NCBI RefSeq assembly: GCF_026262505.1
Contig: NC_067207.1
Span: forward strand, 3,480,252-3,544,251
Source: Trichomonas vaginalis G3
Taxonomy: Eukaryota; Parabasalia; Trichomonadida; Trichomonadidae
Reading direction: 5' to 3'
Length of the DNA: 64,000 nt
A program made the translations under genes and the position numbers. Under the pieces are notes generated by a model. It saw nothing but the letters and a program-made list of their open reading frames with translations. It ran no database searches and had not been told where the DNA came from. Below, one piece after another: positions 19,366-28,840 of the stretch. How positions within the stretch are numbered: position 1 is the stretch's first letter; each line of letters opens with the position of its first letter.

Positions 19366-22224
19366 TTAATGTCTAAACTTATTAAATTTGTTATGATGGA
19401 ATTTATTGTTGTGATGGTCATTATGATGGTTGTTGTTATGGTAATTATTCTGATCATGACTGAATTTCTTCAATTTGTCGAACTTATTGTGTTGATGATG
19501 GCGGAATATTCCTGGTTTATTGTTTGGATCAAAGTACTTGTTGTTTTCATTATTCTTGTTCTTATTCTGTCCATGAGACTGTTGGGGTTTAATTTGGTTG
19601 TTATGATTTGGCTGATTTTTGAGAAGATTTTGCTTGTTTTGATTTTCAGGAAAAAAGGAGCTTGGTTTCGCAACCAAAACAGCATTATCTTCAGCCTCAT
19701 TGTCAATGCGCTCGTAAAAAAGTACGTATGCTGCATTCGTATGAGCGTTTGATTGAATAACTTTTTTAACTGAGCTGTCATTGAACGAAAACCAGTCTCT
19801 TCCCTTTCCATTCGGTACTATAGCGTGAGCTGTGCAATGTCCAAAGCCTAATGACCCGAAATGCTCTGAAATTGCGTATAATCTGTATTTTGTGTTGCCT
19901 TCTACGGGTCCTGCAAGGAAAGGCTTGATGTCAAGTTCATCAGGGAAGTGAACAACCCTCTCATCTTTCTCAGTTCCTGTCTCTGTCGTTTCAAATCGCT
20001 TGAGATGGATAATTAAACATTTGGAAGCCTTCCAGAGGTCCATTTTCTTGTTTGCACAGACGAATTCCCTGCATTTAGGACAGAACCACATGTTGTTTTC
20101 GTCTAAAATTTCTTCTTGTCTGAAATAATCGAAACATTCTTCCAACTTTACATCGCCACTTTCTCTGTCACCTTTGTGTGACCTCTTGAAGTCGATTCCG
20201 ATGTTTTTCAGGTAAAGTTTGAGGTCAAAATGATTTTCTGAATTCATAAACTTTCCATTGAAGATGGCTGTGAATAATTGGGATCCTATGTTGCTGTAGA
20301 ACTTCGATGGTTTGTAATCTTTGACGAAATAATCTTTAACTCTGATTTTTTGATTATCATCAAAATTTGTTGAGGAAAATCTCATCGCCACCTTCTGTTT
20401 TAGCTGGTATTGAGATAGTTCTGAATCTTTGATGACGAAATCCTTCGGAATCTTCCCTTCATTCCAAAATTCAGATAATCTCTCGGAAACAGCTGCTGAA
20501 ATTTCCTTGGAATCTGATGTTTCCTTGTCTATTGGTACGAGGAAAGGCATCATGACTGGTTTGTCTTCTGTTCTCTCAACAGCAGAGAACATATTTGCAA
20601 ATTCTGACTTAAAAGTACCACAAAGATATGAAATAATGTACTTCTGTTCAGTTGATGGGAGTTCTAAAGCGATTGCAGTGAGGTTTTCTGCATATTTGGC
20701 ATCAATTGGGTCCCAATAAACAGAAATTCCGGAAAAAGTAGTGGCAATGAAGGCAATTGCTACGTCAACATTCTTAATTGACTTAATTGCTTGCTCGTAG
20801 TTCTTAACACTTGACTCTCTCGGCAATTTTATCCTGATCCATTCGTGTTTTTCAGAAAATTCATAAGGAATGAACAAAACGTTTGTAACTTTTTCATTTA
20901 TTGGTCGTATTGGTAATGATAAAGCTACAAATGGATCAAAAACAACAGTAGTTGAGTGGCATTTTGGACAAATGCAGCGAGAACGTAATTGTCCATGGAA
21001 ATTATCGACAATAATACTATCATTACGAAGTTTATGTGTCTTCCATGCTTCTAATGATGTCTTTTCGTCGTTTGTTCCATCGCCAATAATTGTCTCAACG
21101 AGTGGTTTGTTTTTACAACGATTTAAGTCTTCGTGGATACCATCAAGAAGGAACATGATCAATTCGTGAGGGTCTTGTTGCTCAAAACCTTGAAATTGGG
21201 GAGCAAAATCACCTAATACGTGTTTTAAGTCACTTGGATTGATCGCTGACTCTTGGGCCGACCATACTCTGGAGTTTAGCCTTGCAAAAGCCTTCACTAA
21301 GTATCCTTTGGCTCCTAAAGGATTATTTTCGTTAATTTCTGAGCGCCAGTTCGATCCAAGCAATTGTCTGGCCAATGGTAATGAATGGAGAAGACACTGA
21401 ACACCACTGTTGAAGTAGCAAGTGTTTCCAATGTTGATTAAACCGCATTTTCCAGAATTTGGCGGAACACGGAAATTTTGTTGAACAGTCTTATCCTCTT
21501 CTTTCTTCTTTTGCATTACTTCGGTCTTTTTCTCTTCTGACTGCTCTTTTTCTTTCTCATTTTGTTTCGAAATTTTTGTGACTTCATTTTGGATATCGCT
21601 AGCTAATTTGCCATTTATCATGTAATCAACGAAGATTTTCTTTGTATTGGACTTCAGTGTCATAACTGAATCGCTATCTTTAACAACATTTTTGGCTCCT
21701 GATGAATCAATGCGTATGATGCTTGGTTTCGATTTAATTCCAAAAGTAAGTCTGACTTCCTTGATAAATTTCGCTCCCTGGTCTCTATCCCAAAGATAAA
21801 TATCTTTTGTTTCGCCATTGTATTCAACTTTAATGGTAATTTTATCTACTTTGAATGTCTGTTGGCCGCCATTTTTTCTAATCGGGTATATTTGCGGGGA
21901 ATCGCCGCCAAACCACTCTCTTAATTTTTGATATGCTTCTAAAGTTATCATTTCAACCATGTCTTTAGAGTAGTTTTGTGGTAAGGAACCATTAGGCATT
22001 ATTCTTGAATTTGAAATTTGATCCAATTTCTGTTCTTTTGCATCATTTGAATTTTGAATCGAGTTTTTCCATTTATTATACCATGATTTGTCGATGGGGC
22101 ACGCAATAGATAAATATTTATCTGTTCCAAGTTTCGAATTGAGCGAATTTATTATAGATCCCTGCTCAGAGGGACTTGGAATTGTCGTTTTTTTGTGTAC
22201 TTTGCTGGCCGGATAAAATCTCGA
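19366..22224 (-). CDS. Ubiquitin-specific protease with DUSP domain (USP4/15 type), start unclear
   Basis: A cysteine protease that removes ubiquitin. The Cys box is CGLINIGNTCYFNSGVQCLL (nucleophile about 200 codons after 22026). The His box is ISEHFGSLGFGHCTAHAI followed by WFSFNDSSVKKV and AAYVLFYERI. Two zinc-binding pairs (CICPKC and CPKCREFVC) are as in the USP fold. A DUSP domain precedes it: PSPSEQGSIINSL, KYLSIACPIDKSWYNKWKNS and AYQKLREWFGG. The frame is open from 22224, but no ATG precedes the DUSP part; the first in-frame ATG is at 21999, which would cut that domain. A non-standard start, an unseen intron or an upstream frameshift must be invoked. The last 90 residues are an Asn/His/Lys-rich low-complexity tail. 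Confidence 0.85.
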   Translation of the reverse strand, partial: SRFYPASKVHKKTTIPSPSEQGSIINSLNSKLGTDKYLSIACPIDKSWYNKWKNSIQNSNDAKEQKLDQISNSRIMPNGSLPQNYSKDMVEMITLEAYQKLREWFGGDSPQIYPIRKNGGQQTFKVDKITIKVEYNGETKDIYLWDRDQGAKFIKEVRLTFGIKSKPSIIRIDSSGAKNVVKDSDSVMTLKSNTKKIFVDYMINGKLASDIQNEVTKISKQNEKEKEQSEEKKTEVMQKKKEEDKTVQQNFRVPPNSGKCGLINIGNTCYFNSGVQCLLHSLPLARQLLGSNWRSEINENNPLGAKGYLVKAFARLNSRVWSAQESAINPSDLKHVLGDFAPQFQGFEQQDPHELIMFLLDGIHEDLNRCKNKPLVETIIGDGTNDEKTSLEAWKTHKLRNDSIIVDNFHGQLRSRCICPKCHSTTVVFDPFVALSLPIRPINEKVTNVLFIPYEFSEKHEWIRIKLPRESSVKNYEQAIKSIKNVDVAIAFIATTFSGISVYWDPIDAKYAENLTAIALELPSTEQKYIISYLCGTFKSEFANMFSAVERTEDKPVMMPFLVPIDKETSDSKEISAAVSERLSEFWNEGKIPKDFVIKDSELSQYQLKQKVAMRFSSTNFDDNQKIRVKDYFVKDYKPSKFYSNIGSQLFTAIFNGKFMNSENHFDLKLYLKNIGIDFKRSHKGDRESGDVKLEECFDYFRQEEILDENNMWFCPKCREFVCANKKMDLWKASKCLIIHLKRFETTETGTEKDERVVHFPDELDIKPFLAGPVEGNTKYRLYAISEHFGSLGFGHCTAHAIVPNGKGRDWFSFNDSSVKKVIQSNAHTNAAYVLFYERIDNEAEDNAVLVAKPSSFFPENQNKQNLLKNQPNHNNQIKPQQSHGQNKNKNNENNKYFDPNNKPGIFRHHQHNKFDKLKKFSHDQNNYHNNNHHNDHHNNKFHHNKFNKFRH

Positions 22225-22781
22225 TCAATTCAATTATCTGTAGAATTATTCTATAAATTTAATATATAATTTGAGATGTATTCGCTTTATTTGGGGAAGT
22301 TTTTTCTGAAATTTTTGATGATGTTTTTTCAAAAATCAATTTGATGATGAAAACATAATATACATTGTGGTGCATGCATAAAAAACTGATTTCCAACATT
22401 TTGTGTATTCGGTGTAAAGGGGGTCTATCATCAGTATTTTGGGTCCATTTCGAATTCACGATAATGTTGGACATGAATTTTAATAGGTTCAGAATCGTGT
22501 CTTCGATAAAGTAATAGCTTGGTGCTATAACTCGATGTGAAAATGAAAATACAAATATAAGTATTGGAAAGTATACAAGAAATGTCTATTTTTAGTATAT
22601 GGAGTGTAATAAAAACAAGATTCTGATAGGTTTTTGGTATTAAAAAAGACAGATATCTCTAAAAGAGATATGTTCGTAATAAATATTAACAAACGAAATT
22701 AAGAATGAGCATACTGTTAATATCCCAGATGCAAAACAGTAAGATTGTAGCATTGACCGATAAATAGGAATAAAAAAATTA
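22225..22781. other. Intergenic between USP and coiled-coil genes
   Basis: About 560 bp, AT-rich. A 71-codon minus-strand frame (22259-22474) shows no domain and is probably chance. No intron motif (ACTAACACACAG type) that could supply the missing USP start was found. Confidence 0.45.
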
Positions 22782-23129
22782 TTATTCTGGAATTGGAGCT
22801 CCAATTGCTTCTTGAGTTATTTGAGCGAATTCTTCTAATTGATTTAATGCATCTTTATATGTTTGAATGCTGAGGTTAACCTTTTCCATTTCCATCAAAA
22901 AATATTCATGGATAGAAAGGATTTTCTTTTTCTTTTCTTGGTTTTCTAGATTATCCTTAATCTCTTGATTTTCTTTTAAGAGTCTGTTATATTCTGCAAC
23001 TAATGCTTTGCATTTTTCTGTAAGCTCGTCGACCCTTATTTGAGGAAAATTTTGGTCAGCAATCCATGGCTGTGGTGGTTGTTGAGCCATCATTTGCTGA
23101 TCGTGATCAACATATGGATATTGGAACAT
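22782..23129 (-). CDS. Small coiled-coil hypothetical protein, 115 aa
   Basis: A short N-terminal Gln/Pro-rich segment (QQMMAQQPPQPW) is followed by a coiled coil from about residue 33 to 105 (LTEKCKALVAEYNRLLKENQ, MEKVNLSIQTYKDALNQLEE). The layout resembles small subunits of multiprotein complexes such as prefoldin, Mediator or kinetochore components, but no family is recognised. The start is supported by an initiator-like TCATTT nine bases upstream of the ATG. Confidence 0.65.
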   Translation of the reverse strand: MFQYPYVDHDQQMMAQQPPQPWIADQNFPQIRVDELTEKCKALVAEYNRLLKENQEIKDNLENQEKKKKILSIHEYFLMEMEKVNLSIQTYKDALNQLEEFAQITQEAIGAPIPE

Positions 23130-23134
23130 TCAAA

Positions 23135-23145
23135 ATGAGATATCT
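23135..23145 (-). promoter_or_regulatory. Initiator-like element (TCATTT) of the coiled-coil gene
   Basis: On the minus strand TCTCATTTTGAATG places a TCAYTW-type initiator, the known trichomonad core promoter, about nine bases upstream of the start codon at 23129. Confidence 0.5.
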
Positions 23146-23596
23146 CGATATAAAATGAACAGTTTCATAGAAAAGCTAAATAGTATTATATAGATAAAAC
23201 GATTATTTATGATTGCAAGCTTTGTTACTGATATTGCAGATATATCGATATCCAACCATGCTTTAAAAAATCAATGCTTTGAGAAATCACTTAATTATCT
23301 AGAGGCTACTCATATCTTTTAGTTAATCTTTGCTAATACTATGAATAATTAATTCGTATTAAATTAATATGTTTGAAAAATCATCCATAACTTTGTCAAT
23401 GGTAACTCTCCTCAATTTTGGTAGAATGAGAGTAGTTCCCTGAATATTTCAAAAAATGTGAAAAATTTGAAAATTAGACTGATCAAAGAATACTTATTCA
23501 TTTACACGCTCTATAGTAATGCAGTATTATAATAGCCATTCTAATATAAGGATCAAAAGATCATGTATTTCACCATTTCAAATTCAATAAATTGAA
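23146..23596. other. Intergenic, divergent promoter region
   Basis: About 450 bp of AT-rich sequence between the divergent coiled-coil gene and the 568-aa gene. It must contain the promoter of the latter. Short TTTCAAATTCAA sequences precede its ATG, but no clear initiator was recognised. Confidence 0.4.
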
Positions 23597-25303
23597 ATGT
23601 TTACATTATTAATTTCAATGATAAATCGCAACTTAATTAACATTCCCTATAGTAAGGAATTAAGGGATGATATGGTTGCTACATTAAAAGAATCAAGGAA
23701 GGATATTGATTTAACCACAAAATTACGTATTATGATTAAATCTAAATGTCCAATATATAAATATATTAATTTTATAACTAACCAAAATAACATCGCCCAA
23801 ATACCCTTTCAACAGTGTAAAGCAAATAAGAACTTAAAAAACACTCGAAACTTCCGTATACCCATAAAAATTGCGCCAATTCAAAAACCAAAAGAAAGAT
23901 CGCATGATGTTGCAAAATTCTCTATCGTACGCGAAAAAACATGCGTGGAAGAATTTTGTTCGCAGTTAAGTAACTTCACGAGGCCATTAGATGTTATTTG
24001 CGCTGCATTACGCTTAAATAAAATTTCTATTGATGAAGCTCGTCAGCTTGTCGATCGCCTCGATTATCGCATACCAGAACCAATACCATTAACATTCAGT
24101 TTCATCTCAAATTCGTTGGCAAATGGTGTGTTGGATAAAGAAACTCATCAGAGCTATACAAAGAAACTTTATCCACTTGGCATCCCATCGTGTACTGGAT
24201 GTGAGCCAGAAGTCAACAAATTACTGAATAATAATTACGTTGCGGTCGAACAGCGTACATCAGCTAATGGACGTCCTCACATCATTCAGCAGGTATCTAA
24301 CGAGTTGGAAGGTGTAGAAGATACTCATGCCGCTACAGATGTTGAGATTGCTTTAAATGAAAACGTCAGACGCCACATCTTGGAATACGGATGGGGTTAC
24401 ATCTTAACAGCAAGCGATACAGGTGATGAATTGACAGCATGTTTTGGAAAAAACGGAAGGTTGCTATTAAAACTCATGAAACTATACTACGATCAGATTT
24501 CAGCACCAATTTTGGATATGTTGCAACAGAGAGCCATCAACCTTGGCGTCCGCCGTTTACAATTTAAGCCAAATTGGTCAAAAACCCTCGAGAAAAAATT
24601 ACCTCCAACTCGTGCTCAATACAAGAAGCCAACGAAGCAAAATACCGACTTTTCGTACCTCGATTACGGAATGCCTCCTATTGATTACGATATACAGAAC
24701 GTAAATTATTTATCGGAAATTATGGAAAAGTACTACGCCAAGCGAGCTGCTGATAATAAGCAAGCGATTGATATCGAAATAGAGTACTGGAGGCGCTCTA
24801 TTCAGTTCGCCATTAAAATTTTACGTACAGAACAGATTACAGATGAATTTACAGCCAATTACGGACTTGCTGCATTGCTTACTGCATCTGCTATGCTTGC
24901 ATCAAGCCTCAAGGTTGTCAGGGAGCTCGATGATGCTGTAGATAAGAGCAGAAAGATTCCGATCGAAATCGGATTGACCGACCATTCAATGGGTGGCCAT
25001 GACAGGGTTTTTGATATGGCCATTGACATAATTACCAACAAAAAGAAGAAAAAGAAGGACGAATTACAAGAAATGGCCGGATGTTTCAAAACCGTCGACA
25101 TCAATGGCTGTCTTCACCTCATCCACATAATAACCCTTACAATCAAAACAATGAAATATCATGCAGCAAACAGCAACTCCGAATCTCCGATCGCAAGGAT
25201 TTACATCGGAAACGGAAGACTCAACATGGCTCCCCTCTACGGACCTATTGGTTCAGTTGCTATTAATTTAGAAATATTCAGACCAAAGGAGAGTTTCATT
25301 TAA
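23597..25303 (+). CDS. Conserved-looking hypothetical protein, 568 aa
   Basis: I do not recognise this protein. The N-terminal 110 residues are basic and AT-rich in codons. From about residue 115 the composition is that of a soluble globular protein (REKTCVEEFCSQLSNFTRPLDVICAALRLNKISIDEARQLVDRL). A CTGCEPEVNK motif lies near 200, a Tyr/Lys-rich region near 330-370, a hydrophobic Ala-rich helix near 425 (LAALLTASAMLASSL) and a KKKKKK cluster near 479. Codon use becomes less AT-rich after the first 100 codons, as in the host genes nearby. The true start may be the second Met (MINRNL, codon 8). No transposon or viral domain was seen. Confidence 0.7.
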   Translation: MFTLLISMINRNLINIPYSKELRDDMVATLKESRKDIDLTTKLRIMIKSKCPIYKYINFITNQNNIAQIPFQQCKANKNLKNTRNFRIPIKIAPIQKPKERSHDVAKFSIVREKTCVEEFCSQLSNFTRPLDVICAALRLNKISIDEARQLVDRLDYRIPEPIPLTFSFISNSLANGVLDKETHQSYTKKLYPLGIPSCTGCEPEVNKLLNNNYVAVEQRTSANGRPHIIQQVSNELEGVEDTHAATDVEIALNENVRRHILEYGWGYILTASDTGDELTACFGKNGRLLLKLMKLYYDQISAPILDMLQQRAINLGVRRLQFKPNWSKTLEKKLPPTRAQYKKPTKQNTDFSYLDYGMPPIDYDIQNVNYLSEIMEKYYAKRAADNKQAIDIEIEYWRRSIQFAIKILRTEQITDEFTANYGLAALLTASAMLASSLKVVRELDDAVDKSRKIPIEIGLTDHSMGGHDRVFDMAIDIITNKKKKKKDELQEMAGCFKTVDINGCLHLIHIITLTIKTMKYHAANSNSESPIARIYIGNGRLNMAPLYGPIGSVAINLEIFRPKESFI

Positions 25304-25920
25304 TCGATGAAATTTTCCTTTTTTTTTTATTTTTATATTTTTTATAAAATGTTTTGAATTATTTTTATTATTGAACTATATGCATTGTTTTTAGAAGATT
25401 TCAGCCCATAACCTCTCAAATATGAAATCTATATTATAAAAATAATCATTAACTCAAAGATTTTTGCCGGAAAATCGTATTTATTTCGTAAAATAATAGT
25501 GTTTTATTTTCCAAAATTTTTTCAAATTTAGAATTTTGAAGTGAAAAATGTAATTTTTGATTTGATTTTTGAAATTTTGAAATTTTTTTTGGAATTTTTA
25601 ACTTGCTAAATAGATATCAATATCAGAGCAATTAATCAACACTATGATAGTCAATTATGTTTTGGTCTTCAAAACGAATTTTTACTCAAATTGAAAAAAA
25701 ATATACTTATTGGTCCATAGTTTATTAAAAAGAAAGTGAAGTTCTTCATTTCCATTCATAGTAATGGATTATTACCACAGAATATTGATTGAATCGCTGT
25801 TTGATTATGTAAATTTTAGAGTCATTCAAAGATTTTCCATTCAATACAAAAGAGAATGGACTTTCCATTTGAATTGAGATAACAACATTAGATATTCAAT
25901 CTGATTTTATATGTAAATAA
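25304..25920. other. Intergenic before the MULE
   Basis: About 600 bp of AT-rich DNA with homopolymer runs (T10 just after the stop). No gene or repeat recognised. It ends at the target duplication of the large element. Confidence 0.5.
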
Positions 25921-25930
25921 GAAATGAAAA
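25921..25930. repeat. Target-site duplication of the MULE, left
   Basis: GAAATGAAAA, identical to 38182-38191 on the other side of the 12.25-kb unit and directly abutting the inverted repeat on both sides. Confidence 0.75.
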
Positions 25931-26400
25931 CACTTAAAGATATGAGCTCTCAATTTTCGACCCCCAATATACGTTTATTTTAGTTTCGGCATATTAACAT
26001 GAAGCACGAGCCAAACCCTTAAAGACGTGTCCTCTAGTTTTGCCAACTCTTTCATATATTGTAACTATTTTCAGGAAAAAACGCAAATTCAAAATTAGAA
26101 ATTCACATTTAATCGAGTATAGTATTAAATTACTATCTTTCGTACACGGACCAAGCAACAACTCAAGGTGCATGCTCATTACAGACAAAATCCCCTCTAG
26201 TGCACTTAAATTGGGTGAGTTAGCACCAAACAAGCCATAAGTTAAAGATCTGAACTTGCTCCAGACAATGTATCACTTTAGTTATGAATGCACCAGAAAT
26301 CCGTCCCAAACTCATACATTTCTACGCTAATCACGATAATAAATATACTATTTTGTACTTTTTACAATAAATCTCTCTTTGTTACACTACAAAATCAATG
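25931..26400. repeat. MULE left terminal inverted repeat
   Basis: Begins CACTTAAAGATATGAGCTCT and aligns with the reverse complement of the right end (GGTTGAAAGTTACAAGCTCT). Collinear similarity runs for about 470 bp with many substitutions. Small frames inside it are not supported as genes. Confidence 0.75.
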
Positions 26401-26968
26401 TGCATTTCGTTGCACCAGTTTTGAATCTTGTTAAATAATGATTTTTGTTACTTTCATGATACAGTCCCATTTAGTAAACGGATTATTTACAAAATAAAAA
26501 ATATATTTTTTATTTACGATTTTTTATATTTGGATTTTTAAGGCATAATTTAGAAAATATTAATAATTTAATCGATTTGATATTAAGAAAGACATTTAAA
26601 ATTCATAAAAGATCCAAATAATTTCATATCCAAAGTTATTAATATTTGAAGATTTGAGGAAAGAAAAGGAGAAATATTGCATATGAAATGTTTTCAAAAA
26701 ATACATCAGAAATTGTAAAAGAATTTTAATAATTAATAAGATTTGGATAGGTTAAAATTTGTGATGAAACCACCCGATGCTAACTCACGCCACACATACA
26801 CAGAAGCATTCTATCACGCAACCACCCAATTTGACATTAATATTCATAAATATATTTATCAAACTTATATGCACCCAACGAATTTTCAAATTCCTATCAA
26901 CCACTTCTTTATTTTTATATTTTACAATTCTCTTAAAGTCATTTCAAGAGCCTTGTACCGATAAACTA

Positions 26969-28799
26969 GCCTTGTACTGCCATTTTATGGTGATGTAAAG
27001 TATTCAAAAAATTTGCAATGTAAACCATTACATGGCAGAAACTTTAAAATAAACAAAAACATGACACTTAGTACAGGGGCTTTTTGGCTGGTGAAGTCAG
27101 ATAAAACGTGGCTCAAGTGCTCGTTTAAAATTAAAAATGGAATTTCTCACAGTCGAATTTCTTGGTAGACAACAAAAGTTTATCATCAATTGTCACGCCG
27201 AAGGTATGACATATAGTCAAACTAAGCTTGCATGGGAGGAAGAATACCCAGATCTCGGAACTTTAACATCCAATCTCATTGCTACTGCACTTAAAAGAGC
27301 TGCATTAGGTCTATACTGGGAAAAAGGGAATCATGGCGGTGCAGATCCATACCTATGCGAGCGTGATCAGCTCACTTTAAAAGAAATTATCGAAGATTCT
27401 GCTTACAAAGGTGAAGCTCTAGAAGCAGCTGACATTATTGACGAGGCGTTCAAGTTGAAAGAGCTCAGAAGAGATTATGGTTACAGATTCCTTCTTGAGA
27501 TTAATTGTCCTACTCTTGCAGAAGAAGTTATCAATACTCTTGGTGGTGATGATGTATCGAGACCTTATGTTAACCATATTTTACAGCAATTGCATTGCAA
27601 GCTTAAGGCATGCCAAGAGATTGAAGAATCAAGATACATGGCGTGTGAACCAAGAATTATCGAAGAATTCTACGATAAACATCGTGAAACAATCGAAAGT
27701 ACTCCAGAGGAGTTGATTTTTAGTATCGATGAAACATTCATAAACAAATTTAAGAAGAAGAAAGTTGCATTACCTGAGGAGATAGAGCATATGATCGCCA
27801 AAGGAATTCCAAACTTTCCGCACATTACAGCTTTATGCGGATGCTCAATGACAGGCAAATCTGTCCCACCTCTCTTTGTTCTCCCATGTATTGCAGAACT
27901 ACCTAGAGAACTGAAAGTATTCCAGCGCGAAAGACATTGTTGGTTTACTTCTACGCCAAAAGGCTGGGTGAACAGAAGTGTATTCTTATTGTATTGCATT
28001 TTCTTCATCGAGTGGCTTAACTTTGAACGCCAGAGAATGCCTGAAGATATACGTGACAAGCCTGCTCACATTGTGTGTGATGGACACTCCAGCCGCGAGA
28101 ATCCTCTGGCATTGTTCCTTTTGGCAAGTGCCAACATCAAATTAATTGTTCTTCCCGCACATACAACACACATTTTACAAGTATTTGATGTTGGCATTGC
28201 CAAAAGATTAAAGTCCAAATTCACGGATTATCTGAGAGATTACATTAAGGCACCGAAGCAAGAGTTCAACAGCAATGCTGCAATGATGCGCTACGCCATT
28301 ATCTACTCATTTATTAGCGCATGGCAAGAATCAGTATCATTAAGAACGGTTCAAAATGCTGCTGCCGCCTGCGGTCTTTGCCCTTGTTCTGTAGAAGCTC
28401 TCAAACATAATAAGTATGTTCGTGAATTGACTCCTGCAGAAAAAGAATTGCAAGAGAAAAGAAATTACCGTAATCGAAATCGTTTTAACATCAATGGTGA
28501 AGAATTGACGACGATGGACATGATTTGCGCAATTTCTGACAATATTAAGAAGAATCCTGCAAATCACAGATTTTGCAGGAAGCCAGAACAAGACACCAAG
28601 GAACGTTTCTACTTTTGGATTACAAACTATCTTGATCCAAGCACTGAGTTGTTGGCAAAACTCCCTAATATGCCAGGTTATAGTCCAAATGATTAGGAAA
28701 ATTTTCCAATTTTCCAACAAAAATTTTCCAATTCTCCACCAAATTTTTTAATAAAATATTATTTTACGGCATTGCCCGTCACTTTTTTCGGTACAAGGC
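26969..28799. mobile_element. Pogo/Tigger-like DNA transposon
   Basis: Terminal sequences GCCTTGTAC (26969-26977) and GTACAAGGC (28791-28799) are inverted and flanked by TA on both sides (26967-26968 and 28800-28801), the duplication expected for pogo-type elements. An extra outward copy of the terminal motif, AGCCTTGTACCGA, lies at 26949-26961, and its fuller match to the right end (TCGGTACAAGGCT) makes 26949 an alternative left end. The element holds one intact transposase frame and lies inside the larger MULE. Confidence 0.7.
27137..28696 (+). CDS. Pogo/Tigger-type DDE transposase, intact frame
   Basis: 519 codons. The N-terminal half (about 1-180) is helical and would hold the DNA-binding domains, including SRPYVNHILQQLHCKLKACQ near 141-160, typical of the CENP-B/Tc5 type. 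The DDE catalytic core shows D198 (FSIDETF), D315 (IVCDGHSSRENP) and D351 (HTTHILQVFDVG), with the last two separated by 35 residues. These match the pogo signatures (DGH..., LQPLDVG). All three acidic residues are present and the frame is unbroken, so the enzyme may be functional, or the gene may have been kept by the host. Confidence 0.8.
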   Translation: MEFLTVEFLGRQQKFIINCHAEGMTYSQTKLAWEEEYPDLGTLTSNLIATALKRAALGLYWEKGNHGGADPYLCERDQLTLKEIIEDSAYKGEALEAADIIDEAFKLKELRRDYGYRFLLEINCPTLAEEVINTLGGDDVSRPYVNHILQQLHCKLKACQEIEESRYMACEPRIIEEFYDKHRETIESTPEELIFSIDETFINKFKKKKVALPEEIEHMIAKGIPNFPHITALCGCSMTGKSVPPLFVLPCIAELPRELKVFQRERHCWFTSTPKGWVNRSVFLLYCIFFIEWLNFERQRMPEDIRDKPAHIVCDGHSSRENPLALFLLASANIKLIVLPAHTTHILQVFDVGIAKRLKSKFTDYLRDYIKAPKQEFNSNAAMMRYAIIYSFISAWQESVSLRTVQNAAAACGLCPCSVEALKHNKYVRELTPAEKELQEKRNYRNRNRFNINGEELTTMDMICAISDNIKKNPANHRFCRKPEQDTKERFYFWITNYLDPSTELLAKLPNMPGYSPND

Positions 28800-28840
28800 T
28801 AATATCACGGTATAACCCCCCTGAAAAGACTTTATATATA

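Noticed and set aside
26743-26998. Two overlapping 73-codon frames before the pogo-like gene
   Set aside because: Low-complexity frames overlapping the element end; no homology.
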